From Eopsaltria australis (Eukaryota > Chordata > Aves > Passeriformes > Petroicidae): DNA of 64,000 bases. This document shows positions 17,089-28,010 of this stretch, piece by piece. The notes beneath the pieces are model-generated. The model saw nothing but the letters and a program-made list of their open reading frames with translations. It made no database searches and was not told the origin of the DNA. The position numbers and the translations under genes are program-made. Location: NCBI GenBank assembly GCA_034509425.1, contig JAVTVJ010000503.1:1-64000 (forward strand), written 5' to 3'. Within the stretch, counting starts at the first letter, position 1, and each line of letters begins with the position of its first letter.

Positions 17089-20000
17089 TGTAGTGGTTCG
17101 AGTTCGCCTATTCGAGGTTCTGGCCAAATGCTAGTACACATACCAAAATTCACCTGATGTTTGCTGTGAGATGAGGATTAGGAGTAGGCAAAGCAGGCTC
17201 AAACTTTATAAAGTATAAAGAAACTTTATTAATACACCTAAGACAAAGAGGAAAAGAGAAAAAAAAAACCAAGAAAAACCAGAACAAACTCCTCAGACCA
17301 CCCCTCCTTCCCCCACCTCTCCATTTCTTTCTCCCTGACAACACACAAAAGACAACACTTTGACCTCCAGTCAGTTTACCATCTCAGAAATAGCTCTCAT
17401 TTCAGTTCATTTAGAGAGAGAGGTCTCTTTTGTTTACACCATGGATTTTCTGTAAGAAAAATACAGTTTTTCTAGGTGTTCAGCCTCACCATCAGCCGCC
17501 ACCCGGAAGAAAGAGCAGCTTAATGGTGGATCCCTCCCACACCAGCAGCCTTCCCACAGCCACTATGGTGGGTTATGAACAGTCCACAGGGTGCCTGTTT
17601 TAAGGATGCACAGTTCAATTGCAGCAACAAAGAAAATCCCTTCTTCTGTGCTGAGCAACACAGGCTCTCCTGGCAACACAAGTTCTCTGGAATTCTCCTC
17701 GGGACCAGGGCTCTGGGTCACAGCCTCTCCTCTCTCTTGGTTCAAGTTTCTCATCAGTCTGTACTTATTTCAACACTTACTTGTTGTTGCTGTTTCGAGG
17801 TTTGGGAATTTGATTTTGTTGTGAGATAAGGATTAATAGTAGGCAAAAGCAGGTTTATACTTTAAGGAGTACAAAAAGGAATTTTATTAACAGATGTAAA
17901 ACAGGAAAAATAATTAGACATCAACACAACTTTTCAGAACACTCTTTTCCCTTCCCCACCTTTCTTATTTTCTTTCTTGTTAACCATACAAAAGGTAACA
18001 CTTCAATTTCTAGTTAATCTACCACCTCTAGAACTTCACAGTTTTCTTAATTTATGTAGAGAGAGAGAAGCTTTCTTTTGTTTTATCATGTTGACTCTCA
18101 TAAGAAACACAGTTTCTATGGTTATTAGCTTTCTAGTAAGCGATTCTCTCTTTGAAGAGAAAGATTTGCTTTTCTAGACCCCTTCCCATTTCAGTAGCTT
18201 TCCCAGGGCCACACCAATGGACATATGATGGTCATTGAGGTGTTCTTTTGAGAGCAAATGTTTCTATTACAGTGACAACAACATCCCCTTACTTTATCAT
18301 CAGCAACACAAGTCTTCTTCTACTGTTTTCTTGGGGCGAGGAAAGAAAGATTTTAATACACAAAAGTCTCAGTCTACTGCTTATAACTTAAAACATTATA
18401 TTCCCTTTTTCTCACTTCTTTTAGACCATTATTCATATATTACAGGATGTATTACAGCTAACTTTATCAACATGTTTTTTACAAAAGAACTTTCAGCAGT
18501 AAAGCACTCCTCATCTCTTTCTTCTTCGAAAATAAGCTTAGTTATATTCATTAACTCAAAGTCTTTATGTTGTACTTTTCGTAGGTGCCTTCATTTCTGT
18601 ACTCCTTCTGTGTGGGAAGAAAAAATGAATACTCCCAAAGTCCCATTCTGATGTTAGAAAGAAACAGTTAATTTGTCTTTTTTGGCTGGGCAATAGTCAC
18701 GTGGCTTTTGCCTGCGTAGTTTGAATGTTATAAGTCCGTGCCTAAACTGGAGAAAAGGAGTCTGTTTGTGCTATCTCCCCATCCAAGCTGCGTTTTAGCT
18801 GTGGGAGCCTGGCAAGACTGCACCTGTGCTGCAGAGAGCTGGTCTAAGTCTCCTTTCTGTGCCGAGCCACGTGGGGCCGCCCGGCGGGATTTATGCCCGA
18901 GCTCCGCAGCAGGAGCCCAGTCTGAGTCCTCTCTCTCTCTCTCTCGTGCCGAGTTCACTGCGGAGCTAACCGGGCGGGGAGGGGAGCTCCCAAAACTCAC
19001 GGGGCCAGACCTCAAGCTCTCTTCCTGCCAGGCTGCGCCGCGGAGAAGCGATTGGCCTGGCCCAAACTAGGCGAGCAGAGCCGGCGAAGTTCTTTAGCCA
19101 GGGACAGCAGAATGAAACAGCTTGAGTTCTCTCTCTCTCCTCCCCCTCCCCGCACCATGCTGGTCGGTAGCCCCAGGCCATATGGCCTGGGGAGACCTTA
19201 CCCAGCTCTGACGCGGAGAGGGAGAGCGACTTCTTTCTTCAGCAAACCGGAAGCTTCAAAAAGAGGGTCTCTTCAGGTGCTTTCTTGGTTTTATGAGTTT
19301 TTCTTGGTAGGTGGAGTTTATGCTGGCTACCTCATTTCCGACTCCACCCCTTCTCTTTACACCGGGAATTCTTAACAGCGATTACCCCATGACACTTGTC
19401 TTTACCCAGGTATTTAAGTTCATTGGCTGCAATTAGAACCTCACATCCCCCTTTGGACTATGTCTTCATACATTACAGGGAATTTATTAGCTCAGTCCCC
19501 AACCATGGTTCCCCAAAAGAATTTTCAGCTTCACTCTCGAAGCACTTCTCATACACCTCCCTCTAGGCATCGGTTCTGCTTTCCTCACTGACTGCAAAGT
19601 CTCTATGCTGCATTTATGTAGATGTCCTCACTCGTTCCTCTCTCTCTGCAAGGAAGGATGGGTGTCTGTAAGTTTAGTCCAGGCATGGATAGAGTTAATC
19701 TCTCTCTCTCTCTCTCTCTGGCAGCATGACAATCACGTGGTCCCTGCCGGGCTGTTTGAAAAGGTCCGAGCTGGATGGCAGAAGCTCTCAGAGTCTCTGT
19801 GGTCTGGCTCTGTGAAGCTGGCTCAGCCTGGTGGGGCCATCTGGGCCCGGGGTGACAGGGCAGGGCCTGGCCCGAACTGGATGGGGCACGGCCCAGTCCT
19901 TGCCTGGCCTGGAGCAGGGGCCTGGCCATGTCTAGTGTAGCTGACATGTCAGCTGAACTGTATCTGCTGAAAATTCCATCTGGTTCCTCCCTCATGCCCA

Positions 20001-20327
20001 GCTGCAGCTGCACGGCCACCCTAAACCTCCCTTCCCCCTCTCCCTCCCTCCTTTGGAAGGAGGAGGAGGGGGGGCCTTACCCGGGAGAGAGGCAGGGAGA
20101 TGCTCCTCTCTACACAGCAGCAGGCCAAAAGAGGAGGAGGCTCAGAGCATCTTTGCTTATATATAGTTCTTTCCTCGAAGATGGATCAACTTTTTAATTG
20201 GTTCACCTATACATCAATCCTGAAAACAACCTAGCTACTGGCTCTCTCTCTCAGGAAGGAAGTTGTATCACTTCCTGCAGCATAGGTCACTTCCTAGATT
20301 TTGACCCCTCCTGACTAACCCAGGACA
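17089..20327 (-). repeat. LTR A: 1.6-kb ERVL-like LTR split by a second LTR (A2)
   Basis: On the minus strand it begins TGTCCTGGGTTAGTC at 20327 and ends ACCACTACA at 17089. Without the nested element its length is about 1624 bp, equal to copies B, C and D. Its right side joins the env remnant of provirus T-. Its left side joins unrelated sequence and shows no matching target duplication. Confidence 0.88.
17785..19394 (-). repeat. LTR A2: 1610-bp LTR nested in LTR A
   Basis: Bounded by a perfect 5-bp duplication CTTGT (17780-17784 and 19395-19399) and TG/CA termini. Comparison with LTR D shows the uninterrupted target, which confirms the insertion. It is a related but distinct subfamily with a similar polyadenylation region on the minus strand. 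Confidence 0.9.
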
Positions 20328-20640
20328 TACATTCGTCCAAGACGTCCAATTATGTTCTTTACAAAATTTAATTCTCATAAAGGCTGGTCCTCTATTATAA
20401 AAACAGAGAGTGCTATATACTCCACTACTATCCTTAGACTACTCCTATGAGTCCTACTATGTTTACTGCCCTATGGCTACTACTATGGCTACTACCTTCT
20501 GCTACGTAGTGAAAATTCCCCTTACACTATCCCAAACACAGGATTTGCCATCATATAAACAGAAAAGATAAGCAATAGCCTATAAGGTCACAAACCACAA
20601 TATTCATAACATACATAGTGTAACCCTGTAATTCCCCCCT
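20328..20640 (-). pseudogene. Env-proximal remnant of T-
   Basis: Its reverse complement matches the start of the T+ env region (42400-42630) at clearly reduced identity. No useful frame remains and the match stops at LTR A. Confidence 0.7.
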
Positions 20641-22399
20641 TTTTTATAACCAACGTAAGTTTGTCCATGGCATTATCAGCCATTTGTCATAGGTAGTGTA
20701 GTAATTAAGAAACACATAGCTAGACATAAAAATACTTTTAACACCCATGTGTTAAACCTTCTAAGTGATCTATGTTATTTTGTGATTCTTCATGACCTGA
20801 TAGTTTAAAAATCTGCCTTAATGACTTTATTTCTGAAGGTTGTCAAGCAGAGTAATACATTATGGAATTGTGGAATACTATACCAACAGTCATGGTCTGT
20901 AACAGCTTGTACCTTGTTTCAGTGAGGGCCAGGGGATCCCTCCCGGGTGAGGTCCCCAAGTCCACCCCAAAAGGGGTGCAGCTCATATAAACTCAAATTA
21001 TTAAGTCAAACTCAACATAAGTATGATTTGGATGCAGAAACACCTGGGTCTGTTGGTAGATGTCTGACCAGGGAGACTCCAGGCTTGGCCGGGGCCAGGA
21101 CTCCAACTGGAGGGATTTCCCTAACACAGATCTTATGAGAAAGCTGTTAGAAACAGCAACGAGGAAGGTTACTTAATCCGGAACGAATCATGGAGACACT
21201 TACATAAACATAGTACAGGTTGTGCAGACTGTAAAGTAACAGATGTTGTCAACTACCTTTAACTAAGAAGACCTTGGTACCATGAACATGATAATTAAAA
21301 GAATGCATATGTATCACTGTACGTACATAATCTTAGCAGAGCCTAATCTTTCCTATAACACACATAGTTATGCATAACTTTAGTTAACTTCCACAGAACC
21401 TAGTCATAACACCTAACCCCAACAGAATTTAATAAATCTAATAGCATTTAAAGTTTAACAACATATTTATAGCTATTAGTACATCAGGGGTGATTCGGCG
21501 TTATGAAGACATCAGGAGTGATAGTTTGGGAGAGTTCCAAAGACAGCGTTACGAGCTGCAAATATACCGATGCATCCCTTCTTCAAGCAGGGATGCAGGT
21601 TCGCTCTATCCTCTCCGGGATCGCTGTGCTTCCAGGCTCAGCTATAGGTATAGAACTCAACACTCATTAAAACAAAGTAAAAACAGGAAAAACAGTATAA
21701 ACAGATTACAATCCAGTTATCAATTTCTATCCAGTAATACAATTCCAATTATTAATTCACAGACCATACAAAGGGAACTCATTGTGTTTATCAAATTCAG
21801 TTTACAATTTGGGTAAATTTAGATTACCACTCATTTAATCTAGTTTACCACTCAGCTTACATTTTGCCCAAACCCCCTTTCTCTGCTCCGCTCCAGTCCC
21901 AACCCCGCAAATGGGGGGAAGGGGGGGACAGGGGAAGATTTTCAGGTGTAGTTTTGAAAACTTGGGGGGCGGGGGGCTTGCCCAGTTGCCGGGGGAGGGG
22001 GGGTGAGGGGAGAAATCCTTTAGCCAGACTTTTCCATACTTTTCAGCCGTAGTTTCTGAGGCCGGACGTGGTAAAGTCAACTACAGGAGTAAAAGAACAG
22101 CGCGGGCAGCGCCGCTGCCTCCACCCCGCTGATCCGGGGAAGATCAGTCTTGCTAGGCTGTTGGTAAGGAAAAGTTTTCGCTGCGTGCGGTCCCGGTGGT
22201 TAGGAAAAACTGTTGTTACTTGGTCCTTACTGGGAAAAGAGGTTTCTCGCTGCCCGCCCGGCGCGCAGAGAAGCCGTGGCTGTTGCCGCGCCGTGGCCCC
22301 CACCGCTGCCGGCTGTAGGGACGGGCAGCCGGGTGGTCACTGTAGCCTCCCGCCCCCGGCGCGTTGAGATACCTCCGGAGTCGAGGGCAGGAGCCACCG

Positions 22400-22735
22400 C
22401 TAGGTGCAGTGGCCGCGGGAAGAATTCGAAACCACTGTGGGGGGGGCCGGGTGGCTGCTGTCGGAAGTTCGTGGGTTGCTAGGGCTCTCTAACCTTTTAA
22501 GCGCGTCCCGTAGTAAGTTTTTTAGTACATTACCTTTTGTTTCTTCTTCCTTGGTGGATTGTGGAAGCGAGTTGGATTGCAGGGCTGCTCTCACTGACTC
22601 GGGTGGTTGGTATCGAGTGGCTGGTTCTCGAGCAGATGGCTCAGGTGGTTGGTCTCGGGTGACTGGTTTGAGTGGCTGGCATCCAGGCCCACCTTCCTGC
22701 CGCGTCTGCGGCAATTTCGTTTTCATTTTAGTCAT
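22400..22735 (-). CDS. T- ORF2, 111 residues, unknown function
   Basis: Starts 18 bases after the ORF1 stop with MTKMKTKLPQT. The protein is rich in Pro, Ser, Glu and basic residues and has no recognised domain. The T+ copy begins with a closely similar start but stops after 48 codons. It may be the continuation of a gag-like polyprotein in another frame, or an accessory ORF. I cannot assign a function. Confidence 0.4.
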   Translation of the reverse strand: MTKMKTKLPQTRQEGGPGCQPLKPVTRDQPPEPSAREPATRYQPPESVRAALQSNSLPQSTKEEETKGNVLKNLLRDALKRLESPSNPRTSDSSHPAPPTVVSNSSRGHCT

Positions 22736-22753
22736 TTTTGCTCTTAGTTGATC

Positions 22754-23305
22754 TCACTCTTTGTTCAATGTGTCTTTATCTTTGGCGGGCTCATTAAGTT
22801 TTACAACGGACCTTTCTTCGAGTTCCTCAGTGCTTTGGGTAACATTTGCGGGGGTGGTTGGCTCGGGCAAAGGAGAAGTGGAAGGCAGAGTTGTTGCAGA
22901 GGAAGGAAGCGGGGACGCCACACAGGTCGAACAGGTGGAGGTGATTGCTGTTTCGGTTTCATTTGATTTAGAGTCCGAAAGGGTTAATGTCGCGAAAGCA
23001 GAAGCAGCTATCTGCCTCTCTGCTTTTATTGCCTGCAGGGTCTCTGCTATGAGTTTCCAGTGAGTGGAATATTTGGATGCCTCTTTAGCGGCTGCTCTGC
23101 CACTACTGACCACATCACACAGTGCCTTCCCAATTGCCTCCCAGATGGGTATCTGAAAGGCTACTCCCACTCCCAGCATTAGTCCACAGTCCCAAGTCCA
23201 TTTTAGGAGATTCTGAATAATGGAATTATAACATTTCAATCTACTCACAGAGATGATAAGTTGGAGGAGGTTTAGGACTGCCAGTTGTTCTTTGTCCATC
23301 CCCAT
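22754..23305 (-). CDS. T- ORF1, matrix-like Gag protein, 183 residues
   Basis: The start at 23305 gives Met-Gly (MGMDKEQLAVLN), a possible myristoylation signal after Met removal, and lies just downstream of the repeat leader; the frame is also open upstream into the leader. Residues 1 to about 105 are predicted helical and resemble a retroviral matrix domain in layout. The rest is a Ser/Thr/Pro/Glu-rich tail without capsid or zinc-knuckle motifs. The protein differs from the T+ copy at two internal positions and at its last residues. Assignment as matrix is inference from position and shape. Confidence 0.55.
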   Translation of the reverse strand: MGMDKEQLAVLNLLQLIISVSRLKCYNSIIQNLLKWTWDCGLMLGVGVAFQIPIWEAIGKALCDVVSSGRAAAKEASKYSTHWKLIAETLQAIKAERQIAASAFATLTLSDSKSNETETAITSTCSTCVASPLPSSATTLPSTSPLPEPTTPANVTQSTEELEERSVVKLNEPAKDKDTLNKE

Positions 23306-23990
23306 CTCCTCCCTGGCTGTTCTTCTCCCCAAATGCATTACGTAAGGGTCTTCCCGCCCTCTCGGCGAGGCTTCCCACCCTTTCTGTGAGGCTTCTTCCT
23401 TCCCACACGGCCTGTGTGTGAGACTTCCCACCTTTCAGTGAGGATTCTCTGTCTTCCCGCACTTCTATATGTATGAGGCCGTTTTCTTCCCCAGACGCAT
23501 TACATAAGGGGCTTCTCGTCTTCACGGCGAGGCAACCAGACGAGGCATCCCATCTTTCGGTGAGGCTTCCCACCCTTCGGGTGAGGCTGCCCTCATCCCA
23601 CACGGCCTGCATGTGAGGCTTCCCACCTGTCAGTGAGGATTCCCTGTCTTTCCGTACGTCTGTAGGTATGAGGCTTCCCACACCCTCAGTGTGAGGCTTC
23701 CCAAACGCCGTGTGTAAAGGGCTTTCCCATCCCGCCCTCACAGTGAGGCATCCCACCGACCACTCTTTCGGTGAAGCTTCCCACCCCTCGGGGTGAGGCT
23801 TCCCTCTTTCCACACAACCCCAGTGTGAGGCTTCCCACCTGTCGGTGAGGATTCCCGGTCTTCCCGCACTTCTATATGTACGAGGCTTCCCACACTCACT
23901 GTGTGAGGCTTCCCACCTGTCGGTGAGGCATCCCACCCTCCTGGTGAGGCATCCCGCACTCCCTGTGTGCGATGCTTCCTGCTGGGGCAG
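23306..23990 (-). repeat. T- leader tandem repeats
   Basis: Irregular tandem units built on GTGGGAAGCCTCAC and GAGGCTTCCCAC-type words, with variants carrying GGCCGTGTGGGAAGG. They fill the leader between PBS and ORF1 and are longer here than in T+. Confidence 0.8.
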
Positions 23991-24173
23991 CAGGGATTTG
24001 GCCGGCTTACCCGCTCCCTCAGTGATCGATTTCACCGAATATCAGCATCCGATGCCTCCGAGGGCCTCCTATCTTGTCAGTTGGTATCAGGCCAGGTAGA
24101 ATCGCTTCAGGTGGAGTCGCGCTGCGAGACCCTCCGTCTCGGCGATCACGTCGTGAGGCCCTCTATCCTGTCG

Positions 24174-24191
24174 ATCATGTTGGGGTCACCA
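24174..24191 (-). other. Primer binding site of T-, tRNA-Trp type
   Basis: On the minus strand TGGTGACCCCAACATGAT follows the LTR by two bases; it differs at two bases from the tRNA-Trp primer site used by alpharetroviruses. Confidence 0.8.
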
Positions 24192-24193
24192 TT

Positions 24194-24593
24194 TGCGGGG
24201 AAAATGATGGGATATCATGCCAGATCAATATGATCGAAAGTGAAGCCGTTTATTGTCCAACAGTGAGCATACTTATACTTTACAGTGTGCCAAACATAAA
24301 ACTACATGATAAGCTTTTCTTCTACCATACACACAGTGTTTGTCCTCATACAGAAGTTTCACACGGGACTTTTCTCTAATTAGAGCACTAAGTTAGTATC
24401 AGAAGGCTACAATAACAGTTTCTTCTGCCAAGTTACTCTTTAGACACCTGCAGCTTGTTTTCAGCTTTTGCGTCTCCCTTTCTCACAGCTGTCTTACGAG
24501 TAACCTTGAGCAGAGGCCTAGCTCTCATCTAAGGGGCCTGGATTGCTCACTTATACTTTATGTCCGTGCAGCTGGAGATAGTTATTCTCCACA
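24194..24593 (-). repeat. T- 5' LTR (400 bp)
   Basis: Minus strand: starts TGTGGAGAATAACTATCTCC and ends TTTTCCCCGCA next to the PBS. Clearly homologous to the T+ LTRs (344-346 bp) but strongly diverged and longer. Confidence 0.85.
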
Positions 24594-26583
24594 GGAAGTC
24601 TACGCTTTCGATTATTCAGTCACCCCAAAGTCTGAAATTGTAATCTGTGCTGCTTTCAGTGCTATGCAAACAAGCTTGCTTCTTTGAACAATTCCAGTCA
24701 ATAAATCTGATAAAGATATAGTCGTCTTGAGAACTGAGGGAGGAGAGAGTAGGTTTGAAATGGAAGATAAGGAAGAAGCTGCAGAAGAGTGTTAGTAGAA
24801 ATGTGAAATATGAATCTTATTTACTTTGGGATCCGCTGACTGATTTGCTGCTTTAACAATGTGCTCTTGTGTCTCCAACACTGGAGAGACCACTTTATAT
24901 TCTTTTCGCATGTCTTTATACCTCAATTCCTTATTCTTCATAAGGGAGACCATGACACCTGCTTTATATTACTTCTTGTCAGCTGGTAGGACAAGAATAC
25001 ATTTTTTTAAAGTTTATTTTGCACTCTTTAGTCTGATGTGGTCCCAGACAGGATTCGAGAAAGTGTTCTGCATGCATAAATAATGTAAATAAAATATGGC
25101 TAATAGCATCACAAACCAGAAAATGTTGAGTGACCACCTGCTATGACAATCTCATCTTAAGTAGGATACCTAACCTAAAAAGAGGTGCTAATCATACAAG
25201 ATTTTGGAACAGACTAATCTTATCTTGGGGTAAGACTGCCAAAAGGAAAGTGATGGTAAGACAAACTGCTGAGAGTGTATTTCCAGTCTCTTTTGGATAT
25301 GCTGTGCTGGTCTCCCATGCATCCAGGATGCCAAAGGAACAGTCTTATTACACGTGAGCATTGTCCAGACACCAAGACATCAATGGGAGGAAAGGTGTGG
25401 ATTACTTCAGAGTATAAACCTAGACAGGTACTGAACTAAGCTATAGGATGGCACTTGTGATTTGAAACAGAAAAAAAAAGGTGAAACCTTTTCTGATGAA
25501 CAGCAACATCAAAAAGTAGGGGGAGAGCTCACGTCCTGCTAGATTTATGTACAGAACTCCCACTGATGTGAATGGCAGTCTGAGAATAGAAAATTCATGG
25601 GAAAAAAGAATAAGAAAAAGGTCATTGTTTAGCAAATACCCATAAAATAAATTTAAATGCATGTCCTACTATTCATCTAAGACTCGATCTAAAGTCCATT
25701 GATGTCTAAGGGAGTCTCTTGACTGACTTTTGTGGAATTTCAAATCAGGCACTAGAAAGAATGCTCATTCTTTTTGAGAAAGTAACATTTTGTTGATAGT
25801 AAAAAATTATGCTTTCCTGTTATTTTCTTGAAATTTAAAATAAAAAAAAACTTTTGACAATACATTTATAAGTCCATCATTTAATCTGTGATACACAGTA
25901 TTTATGTCTATGATGGAAAATGACAGTAAGAGAGCAATCTAGAATGCTACTGTAAAAGCACGATCTTTCCGTAGATGAATTTGTACACTGGTGCCACTGA
26001 ATTCTGCCACATGAAGGTCTCATATTGTATATGCTGACTTTAATCCATATTCAGAAACACAGAAATGTCTTAAAGACACTGCTTTTTAATGCTCTCTGGG
26101 CTCTCTCAGGACTAAAATGCAATGTATTTGTGCAATATTTTGACTATGGATTTATAATTTTACTTCCTCTCTTTGTTTAGAAATAAGGTTGAAATAATGT
26201 TACTTTTGTAGCTGAAGAGAGTGGGTCAGATTCTTATGGAATGATGCCTTCTTAAAAAAGCATCTGACTCAGTATTTCTTACTTCATATTTTTATTGTGA
26301 TATTTTTTATTAAGAGATGTGTGGGTGAGTTGCATTCCTTTATTCTCAGTTGTACTAGTAAAATTCTTCTGACTTCCTTACACAATTAAGTAGCCCCAGT
26401 GGGACTTCCTTTTACAGGTTAACAGCAGCTTTTTATGTGTGAATGTGCAGCTTCACAATTTGACAGTGACTTCAAAAAGTCTCTTTGGAGTATCTCTTTC
26501 TTTCTTCTGTTACAAAAAAATGCTTCATTCTGTACATTAACAAGATGTGCTAGAGCAGATGACATAAAAGAAACTTTTTAAAC
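24594..26583. other. Intergenic, no gene seen
   Basis: AT-rich unique sequence with only short random open frames. Confidence 0.6.
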
Positions 26584-27243
26584 TGTCATGATCCGCTAAC
26601 ACAAGCTGGAGTTGAGATGGTTCGTTAACCGAATCTCAGAGTGCAAAAGAAAACAGGGACAAGTATTTTTTAGTTTCAATCAAAATCAGAAGCACTTTTA
26701 TTGAGTGCCAACAACACAATTATGCAATAGAGGAGAGAAAGAGATATAGGGTTGAAAGAAAGAGAGAGAGAGAGAGAGAGATAGGGTAATAGCTACCAAC
26801 GGCACGATGAAGTCCTCGTGGTCCGGAGCCAATAGATTTCGTCTTTGTCAGTGGGGAGATCTCATAGGGGTCTTTTCGGAGAGTCTCTTTATAGTCTTTT
26901 TGAAAGTGAGGGGTGGCTGGCCAAGAGGTGAGATAATCTTTTCAAAGGTGAGGGGCAACTGGCCAAGAGGTGGGGCAATAAAGCCCATTGTTTTGGGGTA
27001 CAGGTGCAGGTGTACAAGGCGGATCATTCCTGTGCAGTCCTTTTCACCCTGGTAACAAGAGTGACACGGTCTCACAGGCATGTGTACCAGTTGCACCCCT
27101 GCACCTGGCAGACATCCCACCAGGATCTGGCCGGACTTCTTTGTGCAAAAGTCCTCTTTCCCCTTTAGGGTCTTTGGGTTTTCAGTCTCTGTCCTTGTCG
27201 ATGGTCGTGAGGCAGATGAGGGATTTTTGCATCATCTCTTACA
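26584..27243 (-). repeat. Solo LTR F- (660 bp)
   Basis: Minus strand begins TGTAAGAGATG and ends GATCATGACA; flanks TAAAC (left) and GAAAC (right) match at four of five bases. Contains CTCAATAAAAG as polyadenylation signal and a (GA)n stretch near 26755-26782. Homologous to LTR F+ inside provirus T+. Confidence 0.85.
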
Positions 27244-27419
27244 GAAACTGAGAAATATACTGCTGTTTTCCTTCTTATACTTGACAAGATATTGAATATA
27301 TCTGTGAACTTGAGATTTCCATCAGCATTTGAGAATAGTATGAAAATGATCTTTCATTACTCTTCTGTGAATGGACATCTGCATCACTTAAACCAAATAA
27401 TGGAAAGCCCATTTATATG

Positions 27420-28010
27420 CATCCCTCTGCATCAAAAGCAGCCTGGCCAGCAGGTCAAGGAAAGAGATTCTCACCCTCTGCTCTGCTCTGGTGGGACCCT
27501 GTATGGAGTGCAGCTCCAGCTCTATGGTCCACAGCACAGGAAGGACATGGACCTGTAGAGAGAAGAGACACAAAGGTGGTCAGAGGGCTGGAGCACCTCT
27601 CCTAAGAAGACAGACTGAGAGAGTTGGGGTTATTCAGCCTGGAAAAGGCTCCAGGGAGACCTTAGACCAGCTTTCCAGTACCTAAAGGGAACCTGCAAAA
27701 GAACTGGAGGGGAACATTTTACAGGGGCATGTAGAGGTATGACAAGGGTTAAAGGTTTTATACTGAAAGAGGATTGGTTTAGATTGGCTATTAGGAAAAG
27801 ATTCTTTACTGTAAGAGTGGTGAAGCACTGGATCAGGTTGCTCAGAGAAACTATGGATGCCCCATCCCTGGAAGAGTTCAAGGTCAGGCTGGATAGGGTT
27901 CTGAGCAACCTGGTATAGTGAAAGGTTTCCCTGTCCATGTCAAAGGGTTGGAACTACGTGGTCTTTAGGGTCCTTCCAACTCAAACTCTTCTATGATTCT
28001 ATGATTTTGT
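27420..28010 (+). repeat. CR1 LINE, 3' end
   Basis: Carries CR1 3'-end hallmarks: a GAGTTGGGGTTATTCAGCC-like stretch near 27620, a GGGTTGGAACTACGTGGTC-like motif near 27945 and the terminal ATTCTATG repeat at about 27993-28006. The 5' part is truncated, as usual. CR1 is the dominant LINE of birds. Confidence 0.9.

Larger units (their letters stand above)
20328..24593 (-). mobile_element. Provirus T-: truncated non-autonomous ERV with tRNA-Trp PBS
   Basis: Read on the minus strand: 5' LTR (24593-24194), PBS, repeat-rich leader, ORF1, ORF2, about 1.5 kb of non-coding sequence, then an env-proximal segment cut by LTR A at 20327. Collinear with provirus T+ outside the insertions in the latter. 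No protease, reverse transcriptase or integrase is present. The 3' LTR and most of env are missing. Confidence 0.85.

Noticed and set aside
19603..20019. Open frames of 110-138 residues in both strands of LTR A
   Set aside because: Reappear as similar shadows in LTRs B, C and D in various frames with breaks; no conserved start or domain.
23306..23990. Regularly recurring short repeats suggesting a CRISPR-like array
   Set aside because: Units and gaps vary in length, no unique spacers, vertebrate nuclear DNA, and the repeats belong to a retroviral leader also present in T+.
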